Shown here: positions 8,227-16,053 of the stretch, one piece after another | How positions within the stretch are numbered: the first letter of the stretch is position 1 | Layout: each line of letters starts with the position of its first letter | Origin: Bacillota bacterium | GTDB taxonomy: Bacteria > Bacillota > Limnochordia > Darwinibacteriales > Darwinibacteriaceae | NCBI GenBank assembly: GCA_012520315.1 | Contig: JAAYOM010000124.1 | Span: forward strand, 64,217-100,947 | Direction of reading: 5' to 3' | Length of the DNA: 36,731 bases | Program-made: the position numbers and the translations under genes | Notes under the pieces: model-generated | Told to the model about the DNA's origin: nothing | The model's input: only the letters and a program-made list of their open reading frames with translations | Databases searched by the model: none

Positions 8227-9248
8227 TTGCTTGCCTCCCTTTCCTGGAGCCTTGTAAGATAACTTTTTACTAGCTGATATGCTCCTTCAAAATCGTGTTT
8301 GCTCATCACAGACGCAGGTGAGTGGATGTAACGGCAAGGCACCGCAATGGTTGCTACTTTGACACCCTCCTCAGAGAGCTGGATTTGACCGGCATCTGTA
8401 CCCCCAGCTGTGTTGCGGCGAACCTGTACTTTAATTCCTTCTGCCTCAGCTATGGCAAAGAGTTCTTGCACCAATGGGGGATGGGGAATAGAAACGCGAT
8501 CCATAACTGTTATACAGGGACCTGCACCTACGGTTGTGGCATGTTTATGTTCGTCAGTGCCAGGTACATCCGATGCAGTTGTTCCCTCGAGAACTAAGGC
8601 CAGATCCGGCTTAATCTGATAGGTGGCCACACCTGCACCCCTGAGGCCTACTTCTTCCTGTACCGTGAAGGCTGCAATAAGGGGGAAGGATACTTCCTCC
8701 TGCAGCAGCCGAATGGCCAGGGCACAGCCAACCCGATCATCTAGAGCCTTAGCTTTCACTTTGCCTGTGCCGAATTCTTCATACTTGGTAGTAAAGTAGG
8801 CGATTTCGCCCAGTTTTACCAGGCCCTCTGCCTCTTCTTTGTTCTTGGCTCCAATGTCAATGAGCAGTTCTTGGATTGAAAAGGCCCGTTCTCGCTCTGG
8901 AGGCCTCTGCAGATGAATAGGTTTGCTGCCAATAACGCCTGGAATCTTTTTGGCTCCTACCAGAACGGACTTAGCTACCAAAACCCTTGGGTCCACGCCG
9001 CCGATAGGGCGAAACTTCAAGAAGCCGTTACTCTCTATACCCACAATCATCAGAGCAACCTCGTCCATGTGGGCTGCCAGCATCACCCGGGGTCCGGGGG
9101 CGTCAGGATTCTTTACTGCGATCAGGTTGCCTAAGGCATCAGTTCTGATTTCATGAACATGGGGCTCAACTTCTGCACGGATTAAGTCACGCACATCGCC
9201 CTCTTGTCCTGGTGCACCATTTGCTTCAGTTAATCGGGCTAAAAGCAT
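8223..9248 (-). CDS. M42 family aminopeptidase (second of tandem operon)
   Basis: A 341-residue paralog of its neighbours, with AAHMDEVA, ALDDRVGCALA, VQEEVGLRGAG and CRYIHSP forming the metal and catalytic site. In place of the Asp in the fourth motif (ALDV in the neighbour) it has Glu in VLEGTTASD; either acid occurs in M42 enzymes. It starts 10 bases inside the end of the first gene and overlaps the third by 4. Specificity is probably different from the neighbours, as the segments between motifs have diverged; this is inference. Confidence 0.92.
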   Translation of the reverse strand: MLLARLTEANGAPGQEGDVRDLIRAEVEPHVHEIRTDALGNLIAVKNPDAPGPRVMLAAHMDEVALMIVGIESNGFLKFRPIGGVDPRVLVAKSVLVGAKKIPGVIGSKPIHLQRPPERERAFSIQELLIDIGAKNKEEAEGLVKLGEIAYFTTKYEEFGTGKVKAKALDDRVGCALAIRLLQEEVSFPLIAAFTVQEEVGLRGAGVATYQIKPDLALVLEGTTASDVPGTDEHKHATTVGAGPCITVMDRVSIPHPPLVQELFAIAEAEGIKVQVRRNTAGGTDAGQIQLSEEGVKVATIAVPCRYIHSPASVMSKHDFEGAYQLVKSYLTRLQEREASK

Positions 9249-10294
9249 GTTAATCCCTCCACAAATTCTTGATCAAGTCCTGCAATAAAAAGAGCCATTA
9301 GGCGACCTGTCTGCTTGACGTCAGCGTAGTCGATGGTTTCAATCGGTGTGTGCATATAGCGCAAGGGTATGGAGAGCAAAATGGTTGCCACCCCTGCTCG
9401 TGCCACTTGAATGGCATATGTATCAGTTCCTCCAGGATAGGGCGAAGGGTCTAAAGAGTAGCCGATATTCCACTCCTTAGCCGTTTCAAGCATACGGGCA
9501 TGCACCTTAGGGTGCACATGGGGTCCAATCGCGATACCGGGACCTTTGCCAAGCTTAATCGTGTCACTTTCGGGCAGGCCGGGTGAGTCCCCAAAGCCAA
9601 CGTCAATTGCAATGCCAATATCGGGCACAATACCGTAGGTACTGGTGATCGCGCCCCTCAGACCTACCTCTTCCTGCACTGTTGCGACCCCATAGACATC
9701 GGCTGTGTGGGAAAGTCCGTCTAGAGCTTTAAAACACTCTAAGATTGCTGCCACACCCGCCCTGTCATCGAAGGACTTGCCCGCCAGAAAAGAGCCCTGC
9801 AAGTCTACAACATCCCTTTTCAGAGTAACCAAGTCACCAACTCGCACCAACTTGGCTGCCTCATCCTGGCTGTCAAAACCAACATCAATAAAGAGATCTT
9901 CCATCTTAACCGCTTTGCTTTGCTCTCCCGGAGCTTGAATATGAGGAGGCTTTGCTCCAATAACACCTGTCAGGGGCTCTTTGCCATGGACAAGCACTTC
10001 TTGGGCCAGCAAAACCCGCTGGTCAAAACCGCCGATGGTGCCAAATCTCAGGAAGCCGTCCTTTTCTATTTTTGTAATGATCAGACCAATCTCATCCATA
10101 TGGCCGGCTAACATGACCTTTGGTCTCGGTTCAGGTCCACTGCCCCTTTTCAACATAATCAGATTGCCCAGTTTGTCACAGGCGATTTCATCGGCCCAGG
10201 GACAACTGTCCTGAATCGTTGAAACCAAGTTATGCTCATGACCGGACACGCCTGAGGCTTCACTCAGGTTTCGCAATACTTGCTTTATCTCCAC
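9239..10294 (-). CDS. M42 family aminopeptidase (first of tandem operon)
   Basis: The GTG at 10294 is preferred because AAAGGAGGG lies about 6 bases upstream. The open frame continues 49 codons further upstream, through the intergenic region shared with the divergent gene. A TTG one codon earlier is possible. The 351-residue product keeps AGHMDEIG, SFDDRAGVAA, VQEEVGLRGA, AIDV and LRYMHTP. The catalytic set is complete, so it is likely active. Together with the next two genes it forms a tightly overlapping three-paralog operon. Confidence 0.9.
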   Translation of the reverse strand: MEIKQVLRNLSEASGVSGHEHNLVSTIQDSCPWADEIACDKLGNLIMLKRGSGPEPRPKVMLAGHMDEIGLIITKIEKDGFLRFGTIGGFDQRVLLAQEVLVHGKEPLTGVIGAKPPHIQAPGEQSKAVKMEDLFIDVGFDSQDEAAKLVRVGDLVTLKRDVVDLQGSFLAGKSFDDRAGVAAILECFKALDGLSHTADVYGVATVQEEVGLRGAITSTYGIVPDIGIAIDVGFGDSPGLPESDTIKLGKGPGIAIGPHVHPKVHARMLETAKEWNIGYSLDPSPYPGGTDTYAIQVARAGVATILLSIPLRYMHTPIETIDYADVKQTGRLMALFIAGLDQEFVEGLTCF

Positions 10295-10396
10295 CAATTT
10301 CCCTCCTTTGTAGTTTCCGCCTATTATTTCTCTCTGGGCGAAGGAAAAACCTGCATAACCTAGAATAAATCCGAGGGAGGAGGATGGCGTGCCAAC

Positions 10397-10813
10397 ATGA
10401 ATAACACAGGAGTCTATGTGCTGTGGCTGTACCTTCCTCAAACCACGTCAGTTGCCATTGGCAAGTTAGGAGAATTCCTATTTGACCAAGGGGTCTATGC
10501 CTATGTAGGAAGCGCTCAACGCAACTTGGAGCAAAGGGTCGCCAGGCATCGCCGTTTAGACAAAAAGCTCCACTGGCATATTGATTATTTCCGGGCTAAG
10601 GCCCATTTTTTGGGCGCAGCCCTGTTTTTTGATCAGCCGCGAGAGGCGGAGTGTCTGCTCACCAAGGAACTGTTGAAGATTCCGGGAACGTTTTATCCCG
10701 TACCTGGTTTTGGCGCTTCAGACTGCAGCTGCAGGTCCCATTTTGTCCAAGTGCCCCTCGCAAGGCCCAGATTTCCGATCAGTACTTCTTGGCAATACGG
10801 TTCATTGTGTTAA
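10397..10813 (+). CDS. DUF123-type GIY-YIG nuclease-like protein
   Basis: A 138-residue protein with the GIY-YIG core: GVYVLWLYL, then YAYVGSA, then an Arg-rich helix RVARHRRL, HWHIDYF, a conserved Glu in EAECLL, and a C-terminal GFGASDCSC..SHF segment typical of the DUF123 branch. These proteins are suspected nucleases, but their role is unknown. GAGGGAGGAGG lies 13 bases before the ATG, an unusually long gap, and no closer in-frame start is present. It is divergent from the M42 operon, and its 3' end overlaps a small convergent gene by 35 bases. Confidence 0.82.
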   Translation: MNNTGVYVLWLYLPQTTSVAIGKLGEFLFDQGVYAYVGSAQRNLEQRVARHRRLDKKLHWHIDYFRAKAHFLGAALFFDQPREAECLLTKELLKIPGTFYPVPGFGASDCSCRSHFVQVPLARPRFPISTSWQYGSLC

Positions 10814-10964
10814 TCTGGGTGCGGCATAGGCGTTCACACTCTTCGATACTGGAGATCAGGTCGGCGTGTTGTTTAGGGTTGAGATCCTGAATACTTTCGT
10901 CGCAAAGTTTTTGCAGTTCGCTGAGTCTGTCCAATAATCTCCAAATAATGTCTTGCGGTTCCAT
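10779..10964 (-). CDS. Small hypothetical protein, alpha-helical
   Basis: A 61-residue frame with an AAAGGA-type ribosome binding site about 7 bases before its ATG. The composition is that of an amphipathic helix protein (LLDRLSELQKLCDE, LISSIEECERL) with two Cys and no known motif. It overlaps the end of the convergent GIY-YIG gene by 35 bases and lies divergent to tldD. The ribosome binding site and composition support it, but its function is unknown and it could be spurious. Confidence 0.5.
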   Translation of the reverse strand: MEPQDIIWRLLDRLSELQKLCDESIQDLNPKQHADLISSIEECERLCRTQINTMNRIAKKY

Positions 10965-11030
10965 GTCAACATCCTTTCATAATCTGTTTCCGTTGGATAT
11001 TTCTCATAGAAAATGTCTCGAATGCAGTAC

Positions 11031-11059
11031 TTGAGTAGCTGCATTTCATCAATTATACC
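11031..11059 (+). promoter_or_regulatory. Probable SigA-type promoter of tldD-tldE
   Basis: TTGAGT (11031-11036) and TATACC (11054-11059) with a 17-base spacer. The start codon follows 22 bases after the -10 box, giving a very short leader. Confidence 0.5.
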
Positions 11060-11081
11060 ACAGAAATTAGGAGGGTTTAAT

Positions 11082-12473
11082 TTGCTTGCCGAGAGTTTAG
11101 TAACAGATGTATTACTAGCCGCTTTGTCCACTGGGGGAGATTTTGCCGAGTTTTTTATGGAAGACACTCGCGGTACTACTTTGCGTATGTTGAACGGTGC
11201 CCTAGAAGAGGGGGTCAGCGGACGGGATTATGGGGTAGGTATTCGTATTTTCCAAGGATTCCGCAGTGTCTATGCCTACACCAATGACGCCAGTCGGAAT
11301 AATTTGCTGAAAGTTGCTCGAGAAGCGGCTGCCGCCTTAAGTGGAGCGCCGCAGCTGACTGAGATAGTGTTAAATCGCTTGACTGTGGAAAACTTTAATC
11401 CCGTGCTGCTTGAGCCGGGCAAAGTTGCCCATAGCGATAAGGCAGCTGTGATGAAAAGGGCCCATTTAGCGGCTGCTGGCTATGATGACCAGATTACGCA
11501 AGTATCCGTTTCCTATATGGATACAGATCAAAATGTCTTGATTGCCAATTCGGAAGGAACATTTATTGAGGATCGCAGGGTGCGCACGCGTCTTGGGATC
11601 AATGCTGTAGCCTCTAAGGGCAGCGAGAAGCAGTCTGCATTTCGCGGACCCGGCCGTCACATGGGCTTTGAGATGTTTGAGCAGATCGATGTGGAGGAAG
11701 TGGCCAGAGATGCTGCACGCAGTGCGGTTACCATGGTTAACGCCGAGTATGCCCCTAGCGGCAAGTATCCGGTTATTATTGACAATGAGTTTGGCGGAGT
11801 GATTTTTCACGAAGCTTGCGGCCACGGCCTTGAAGCCACCAGTGTGGCAAAGGGCGCTTCAGTTTTCAGTGGTAAACTCGGTCAGCAAGTCGCCAGTCCT
11901 CTTGTTACCGCAGTAGATGATGGGACGATCCCCAATGCCTGGGGTTCTCAAAATGTGGACGATGAAGGCACCAGTACCAGGCGTAACGTACTTATCAAGG
12001 ACGGAATTTTGCAAGGTTACATGATCGACAAACTTAATGCCCGCCGTATGGGAATGGAGCCCACAGGAAGTTCCAGGCGTCAATCATATAAATTTGCACC
12101 GACTTCCCGCATGACAAACACCTTTATCTGTGCAGGCCAGTCTACCAAAGAAGAGATCATCAGCAATACCGAATATGCTCTCTATGCCAGACATATGGGC
12201 GGCGGATCAGTCAATCCCGGCACCGGTGAGTTTAACTTTGCGGTGGCGGAAGGCTACATTGTTCGGAATGGGAAAATTGAAAAGCCGGTGCGCGGGGGCA
12301 CTTTGATCGGCCAGGGTTCTGAAGTGCTGCAGAAGATTGACATGGTTGCGTCCAACCTTGCGACAGGGCAGGGTATGTGCGGCTCTTTGAGCGGTTCGAT
12401 TCCCACGGATGTGGGTCAGCCAACCATTCGCGTAAGTGAAATTACGGTAGGTGGACGAAAGGAGGCCAACTAA
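11082..12473 (+). CDS. tldD: TldD metalloprotease subunit
   Basis: The start is TTG 11082, placed 6 bases after AGGAGGG; the open frame extends 23 codons further but without a ribosome site. The 463-residue product carries the family metal-binding motif HEACGH (His243, Glu244, His248). TldD pairs with TldE/PmbA to form a heterodimeric protease that degrades unfolded peptides and in some bacteria matures modified peptides. Its stop codon overlaps the next start as TAATG, as expected for subunits made in equal amounts. No peptide-toxin precursor is obvious nearby. Confidence 0.95.
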   Translation: MLAESLVTDVLLAALSTGGDFAEFFMEDTRGTTLRMLNGALEEGVSGRDYGVGIRIFQGFRSVYAYTNDASRNNLLKVAREAAAALSGAPQLTEIVLNRLTVENFNPVLLEPGKVAHSDKAAVMKRAHLAAAGYDDQITQVSVSYMDTDQNVLIANSEGTFIEDRRVRTRLGINAVASKGSEKQSAFRGPGRHMGFEMFEQIDVEEVARDAARSAVTMVNAEYAPSGKYPVIIDNEFGGVIFHEACGHGLEATSVAKGASVFSGKLGQQVASPLVTAVDDGTIPNAWGSQNVDDEGTSTRRNVLIKDGILQGYMIDKLNARRMGMEPTGSSRRQSYKFAPTSRMTNTFICAGQSTKEEIISNTEYALYARHMGGGSVNPGTGEFNFAVAEGYIVRNGKIEKPVRGGTLIGQGSEVLQKIDMVASNLATGQGMCGSLSGSIPTDVGQPTIRVSEITVGGRKEAN

Positions 12474-13828
12474 TGGAAATTCACGAGTTTAGGAATAGGG
12501 TTTTTGCCTTCGGTAAGGCTTCTGGACTGGAAGAAATGGAGATTTATTTTTCCCGATCGAAGAGCTTTTCCACCCGTGTCTTCCAAAAGGAAGTAGACAG
12601 CTATAATGTCAGTGCGGCACAGGGTGTCGGCTTTCGGGCCCGCTTTGCTGGAAAAGTAGGCTATGCTTATGCGGAAACCCTCGATCAAGACTCTGTTGAG
12701 CTGTTGGTGGAAGGGGCGAAGGCAAATGCCCAGATTATCGATTCTGAGGATGAAATAGAGTTTTTTGCAGGCTCATCGAGTTATCCTGAAGTTATTGCTT
12801 ATAATCCGGACCTGGAGACGGTGTCTGCTGAAGACAAGATTGCCTTTGCCAGAGAGCTTGAAGCGGAAGCCTTCGCAGCCGACGAACGGGTTTCTATGGT
12901 AAATTGGGCAGCCACTGGATATAGTGAATCAGAGGTGTATATCGCCAACACCAAGGGACTCGAGGAGTCCTTCCGCCGCAATGGGGCCTATGGCGTCGTA
13001 GCAGCCCTTGTCCGCGAGGAAGAACAGGTGAAAAATGGAAGACGCATAGTCTTTGGCAACGACTGGTCGCTTTTCGATGCTAAAAAGCTTGCTCAGGAGG
13101 CGGTTCAGGAGGGGACTTCTCTCTTAGGAGCCGACAGTGTGCACTCTGGCGACTACCCCATATTGCTGCGCCATGATGTGGCTTACGGTTTGTTGGAGAC
13201 TTTTGCTCCAGTGTTCTCTGCAGAATCCGTGCAGAAGGGCCTGTCCCTCTTAGCAGGAAAACTGGGGGAAGAGATTGCCAGTGCTAAAGTGACTTTAGTC
13301 GATGATCCCCTGCTCAAAAACGGAGGCGCTTCAGCTCCCTTCGATGGAGAAGGTGTGGCGACGCGCAAGAAAAACGTGATAGAACAGGGTAAGCTAGTCA
13401 CTTTCCTGCACAATTTGAAGACCGCCAGGAAAGATGGGGTTGAATCAACCGGCAATGCCTCAAGGGCGTCCTTCAAGTCCCCGGTGGGTATTTCCCCTGC
13501 TAACTTTTTCATTGAGCCGGGGGAGAAGAGTTTTGACGAGCTAGTAGAGGCACTGGACAGAGGGATCATCATTATCGATGTGCAGGGCCTCCACTCAGGT
13601 GCGAATCCAGTATCGGGCGACTTTTCTCTAGGGGCCTATGGCTATCTGGTAGAGCAGGGAAGAGTAGTACGACCCGTTGATCAAATTACCGTAGCAGGGA
13701 ACTTTTTCAAACTGCTTGCAGCTGTGGAAGAGGTAGGCTCAGACTTGCAATTTGGAGCACCAGGCCATCAAGGCCATATCGGTTCTCCATCACTGATTAT
13801 TAAAAGCTTGTCCGTAGCCGGCATGTAG
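12473..13828 (+). CDS. tldE: TldE/PmbA protease partner subunit
   Basis: A 451-residue homologue of TldD from the same superfamily, without the HExxxH motif, as usual for the non-catalytic partner. The N-terminal segment MEIYFSRSKSFSTRVFQKEV and the C-terminal GNFFKLLAAVEEVGSD segment are characteristic. The start overlaps the tldD stop by one base. It is followed 11 bases later by the folate transporter gene, which is probably in the same transcript. Confidence 0.94.
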   Translation: MEIHEFRNRVFAFGKASGLEEMEIYFSRSKSFSTRVFQKEVDSYNVSAAQGVGFRARFAGKVGYAYAETLDQDSVELLVEGAKANAQIIDSEDEIEFFAGSSSYPEVIAYNPDLETVSAEDKIAFARELEAEAFAADERVSMVNWAATGYSESEVYIANTKGLEESFRRNGAYGVVAALVREEEQVKNGRRIVFGNDWSLFDAKKLAQEAVQEGTSLLGADSVHSGDYPILLRHDVAYGLLETFAPVFSAESVQKGLSLLAGKLGEEIASAKVTLVDDPLLKNGGASAPFDGEGVATRKKNVIEQGKLVTFLHNLKTARKDGVESTGNASRASFKSPVGISPANFFIEPGEKSFDELVEALDRGIIIIDVQGLHSGANPVSGDFSLGAYGYLVEQGRVVRPVDQITVAGNFFKLLAAVEEVGSDLQFGAPGHQGHIGSPSLIIKSLSVAGM

Positions 13829-13839
13829 GGGGTTTAGAG

Positions 13840-14367
13840 ATGCGACTGACAACTAGAAGCGCGGCTAATCTTGGCCTTTTGACCGCGGTTTCTATTGTAT
13901 TGACACGGATCTTTGGTGTTGTAGTCCCGGTTGCAGGGGTGGGCGCACTGAGGCTCAGTTTCGGCGAAATTCCGATCATTTTGGCGGGAGTACTATTTGG
14001 GCCCGCGGGGGGAGCACTAACTGGGTTGGCTTCTGATTTGATCGGTTATATCATCAACTCCCATGGGGGAGCATTTTTCCCTGGATTCACCTTGAGTGCA
14101 GCTATGACAGGTTTTCTGCCAGGCTGGATCCTCTATAAACATCGGAAATCTTTAGGGCTGTGGCAAGTGGGAGCGACTGTCTTAGTCACAGACTTGATTG
14201 CAGGCGTGTTGTTGAATACACTCTGGCTGACCATCCTGTATGGACAAGGGTTTTTTGTGATTCTGCCCATGAGGGCCCTGGCCCGCTTAGTGACCTTGCC
14301 CATCTATACTTTCGCTGTGTTTTGGATCAGCCGTGCTTATCAGTCTTATCTGCGGGGGACAAACTGA
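13840..14367 (+). CDS. folT: ECF transporter S component, folate (FolT) type
   Basis: A 175-residue membrane protein with about six hydrophobic segments. It resembles folate-family ECF S components, with FGEIPIILAGVLFGPAGGALTG, SDLIGY and the FPGFTLSA segment seen in folate binders. It would capture folate and couple to a shared EcfAA'T module, which is not in this window. No folate riboswitch can precede it, as only 11 bases separate it from tldE. The substrate is inferred from family resemblance. Confidence 0.8.
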   Translation: MRLTTRSAANLGLLTAVSIVLTRIFGVVVPVAGVGALRLSFGEIPIILAGVLFGPAGGALTGLASDLIGYIINSHGGAFFPGFTLSAAMTGFLPGWILYKHRKSLGLWQVGATVLVTDLIAGVLLNTLWLTILYGQGFFVILPMRALARLVTLPIYTFAVFWISRAYQSYLRGTN

Positions 14368-14369
14368 GT

Positions 14370-14387
14370 AAAGGGGCGTCCCCCTTT
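14370..14387 (+). terminator. Short hairpin after folT
   Basis: AAAGGGG and CCCCTTT form a 7-bp stem around the loop CGTC. There is no further T-run, so it is a weak terminator or a 3'-end stabiliser. Confidence 0.4.
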
Positions 14388-14398
14388 GCCTGCTTGAA

Positions 14399-14427
14399 TT
14401 GCAGGAAATCGGGTTTTGTGATATGAT
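14399..14427 (+). promoter_or_regulatory. SigA-type promoter of the small-gene pair
   Basis: TTGCAG (14399-14404) and TATGAT (14422-14427), spacer 17. It lies about 38 bases before the ATG at 14465. Confidence 0.7.
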
Positions 14428-14464
14428 CGCGTATATCACTAACGAGTGGAGAGTGAGCTTCTGT

Positions 14465-14692
14465 ATGGATATAGACCCGCCTAGATGGTGGCATATCTTG
14501 AAAATACGGGTTTTGTGGTACTTACCAAGAGAACCGCGTAAAAAGATCAAGATCTTTCTGCGTTTAGGTGACGAGTATGATCAGCTCGGCGAGGAGAGGC
14601 TGGCCAATTATTGTTATGATCTCTCGAAGAAGTTGGCCCAAGACGCCGGGACAATACACCTTTTGAAAAAGATCAATCAGCGCCTGCAATAA
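14465..14692 (+). CDS. Small hypothetical protein (75 aa)
   Basis: ATG 14465 follows a GGAGAGTGAG ribosome site; the open frame upstream crosses the promoter and is not used. The product begins MDIDPPRWWHILKIRVLWYL and continues as charged helices (GDEYDQLGEERLANYCYDL). The LGDEYDQLGEERLANYCYDLS pattern is reminiscent of a single helical-repeat (TPR-like) hairpin, but I do not recognise the family. It has its own promoter and is followed by a coiled-coil gene. Both proteins have a Trp-pair segment (RWWHI and TWWHAV) near the N-terminus. Confidence 0.6.
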   Translation: MDIDPPRWWHILKIRVLWYLPREPRKKIKIFLRLGDEYDQLGEERLANYCYDLSKKLAQDAGTIHLLKKINQRLQ

Positions 14693-14714
14693 CTTGTCAA
14701 CAAGGGGGTTGTAT

Positions 14715-15035
14715 GTGAGGAACCTAAAGAAAATAACGCAAGCTCCCACCTGGTGGCACGCTGTTCGGCTGGTGTGGCAGGCAGGGATATGCTCCTTTGA
14801 AGAAAAGACTAAGCAGGATGAACTGAAAAGGGATCAGGCGCGGCTTCAGCAGGAACTGTTGGAACTGTCCCGTTTGGTCCATGACTATGAGACAAAGATT
14901 CACAACAATGTACGGGAGAACAAGGAGTTAACCCAGAAAAGCAAGGAGCTGGAATGGGGTTACCGCGCCTTGCTCCGTGAAAATCAGTGGCTCAAGGAAG
15001 AGATCTTTAAGCTTAAAGGTAAACCATTGGCCTAA
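14715..15035 (+). CDS. Hypothetical coiled-coil protein (106 aa)
   Basis: The start is taken as GTG 14715, six bases after AAGGGGG; TTG 14709 is an alternative. The N-terminal ~30 residues include TWWHAVRLVW. Residues ~35-100 form a long charged coiled coil (KRDQARLQQELLELSRLV, NKELTQKSKELEWGYRALL). There is no membrane span or signal peptide. It lies 22 bases after the preceding small gene and ends at a strong terminator, so the two small genes form a unit. The function is unknown; a structural or septum-type scaffold role is only a guess from the coiled coil. Confidence 0.6.
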   Translation: MRNLKKITQAPTWWHAVRLVWQAGICSFEEKTKQDELKRDQARLQQELLELSRLVHDYETKIHNNVRENKELTQKSKELEWGYRALLRENQWLKEEIFKLKGKPLA

Positions 15036-15039
15036 GATA

Positions 15040-15076
15040 GGGGAGTCAAGCTGACAATCATTGACTTCTCTTTTTT
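15040..15076 (+). terminator. Intrinsic terminator before the second ECF S gene
   Basis: GGGGAGTCAA (15040-15049) pairs with TTGACTTCTC (15061-15070) over 10 bp with two G-U pairs, followed by six T. It separates the small-gene unit from the ECF gene. Confidence 0.75.
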
Positions 15077-15105
15077 CATCTTTGCTGCGTAAAGGAGATG
15101 GGTGA

Positions 15106-15597
15106 ATGAAACCAAAAAAGACGATTCTTACAGCGTTGTTGATCGCGCTCGTGGCAGTGACAACGATGGTGGTCAGTATTCCTATGCCTGCCGTGAAGGG
15201 GTACATTAATATCGGAGACAGCGTGGTGCTTTTATCCGGGCTCATTTTTGGCCCTCTGGTAGGGGCGGCGGCAGGTGCCATCGGTTCAAGTCTGGCTGAT
15301 CTCTTGTTAGGTTATACCTTGTGGGCACCGTGGACATTTGTGATAAAGGGCTTGGAGGGCTTTATTGCCGGTTGGCTGCTTAGCCGCTCCCGCAAGGAAA
15401 CTCACAGAAGTGTAGCTGCGGCAGCATCTCTGGGAGCAGTTGTGATGGCCCTTGGTTACTTCTTAGCGAGCTCGGTCATTTATCAGAGCCTTGCGGTTGC
15501 AGTCCTGGCTCTGCCGGGAGATCTCATCCAGGGCGGCGTAAGTGTGCTGCTTTGTTTGGTGCTGATACGTCCCATCAAGAAATATTTGAGTTTGTAG
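15106..15597 (+). CDS. ECF transporter S component (substrate unassigned)
   Basis: A 163-residue hydrophobic protein with about five membrane segments and the ECF S-component pattern GYINIGDSVVLLSGLIFGP, followed by GSSLADLLLGY and TFVIKGLEGFIAG. This pattern is typical of the PF07155-like branch, which includes proposed hydroxymethylpyrimidine and other vitamin transporters. The ribosome site AAAGGAG lies 8 bases before the ATG. No vitamin riboswitch fits in the 70-base gap, which is mostly terminator. It precedes sigK but probably does not share its regulation. Confidence 0.78.
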   Translation: MKPKKTILTALLIALVAVTTMVVSIPMPAVKGYINIGDSVVLLSGLIFGPLVGAAAGAIGSSLADLLLGYTLWAPWTFVIKGLEGFIAGWLLSRSRKETHRSVAAAASLGAVVMALGYFLASSVIYQSLAVAVLALPGDLIQGGVSVLLCLVLIRPIKKYLSL

Positions 15598-15609
15598 AGG
15601 AGAACAGGC

Positions 15610-15637
15610 ACAGTTTTCTCCTGCGGCACATAATATA
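15610..15637 (+). promoter_or_regulatory. Candidate mother-cell (SigE/SigK-type) promoter of sigK
   Basis: AC at 15610-15611, 17 bases, then CATAATATA at 15629-15637. This fits the SigK pattern AC-N16/17-CATAnnnTA, and its -10 half also fits SigE. sigK is expected to be read first by SigE and then by SigK itself. It is placed 33 bases before the start codon. Confidence 0.55.
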
Positions 15638-15669
15638 AAAGGCTTGAGTTTGCGCAGGAAGGGGGTCTG

Positions 15670-16053
15670 TTGTTGTTTCCTTCATTACTAAACGCCCTGG
15701 GGGCGTGGCTGGTTGAAGGACTGGGTTTTTTGACAGGATTTGTCACAAGCGGCAGCGCTTTCCCTAAACCGCTAAACTCCGATGAGGAACGGGAACTGTT
15801 AATCAAAAAAGAAGCAGGAGACGAAGGCGCCCGCAATATCTTGATTGAACGGAACCTTCGTCTTGTGGCACATATCGTAAAAAAGTTCGACAACACTGGT
15901 GAAGACAACGAGGATTTAATCTCCATCGGGGTGATTGGGCTGATCAAAGCGATTAACACCTTCAATCCTAACAAGAACACCCGTTTGGCTACTTATGCAG
16001 CTAGGTGCATTGAGAATGAGAATTCAATGTCAGCTGGGGATCTGGATCCGTAA
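15670..16053 (+). CDS. sigK: sigK, 5' segment interrupted by a skin-type element
   Basis: This encodes the N-terminal part of the late mother-cell sigma factor SigK. A hydrophobic stretch ([16 protein letters not shown]) precedes [15 protein letters not shown], as in pro-SigK of Bacillus, so membrane-linked processing is likely. Sigma region 2 follows: [31 protein letters not shown] and [13 protein letters not shown]. Only codons 1-116 (to base 16017) are native SigK. The last 11 codons, from GAG 16018 to the stop at 16053, run into the element. The start is TTG 15670, with TTG 15673 equally possible from AGGAAGGGGG at 15656-15665. Joining to base 20019 gives a 233-residue protein, close to the 241 of Bacillus subtilis. 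Before excision it can only make a truncated 127-residue product. Confidence 0.93.
   Translation: MLFPSLLNALGAWLVEGLGFLTGFVTSGSAFPKPLNSDEERELLIKKEAGDEGARNILIERNLRLVAHIVKKFDNTGEDNEDLISIGVIGLIKAINTFNPNKNTRLATYAARCIENENSMSAGDLDP
16008..16029 (+). other. Left recombination site of the sigK element
   Basis: A 22-bp imperfect dyad: left arm CATTGAGAAT, central GA (16018-16019), right arm GAATTCAATG. The reverse complement of the right arm is CATTGAATTC, so both half-sites start CATTGA. The GA is the first two bases of a GAG codon of sigK. Confidence 0.75.

Noticed and set aside
10856-11167. 103-residue minus-strand ORF upstream of tldD
   Set aside because: It covers the tldD promoter and start and overlaps the better supported 61-residue ORF in another frame; no ribosome site.
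15035-15106. Vitamin riboswitch before the second ECF S gene
   Set aside because: The gap is only 70 bases and is accounted for by a terminator hairpin and ribosome site; no aptamer core can be seen.
15670-16053. Truncated sigma-factor pseudogene
   Set aside because: The missing half is present 4 kb downstream in the same frame and orientation, and a SpoIVCA-like recombinase lies between, so this is a rearranging gene, not decay.
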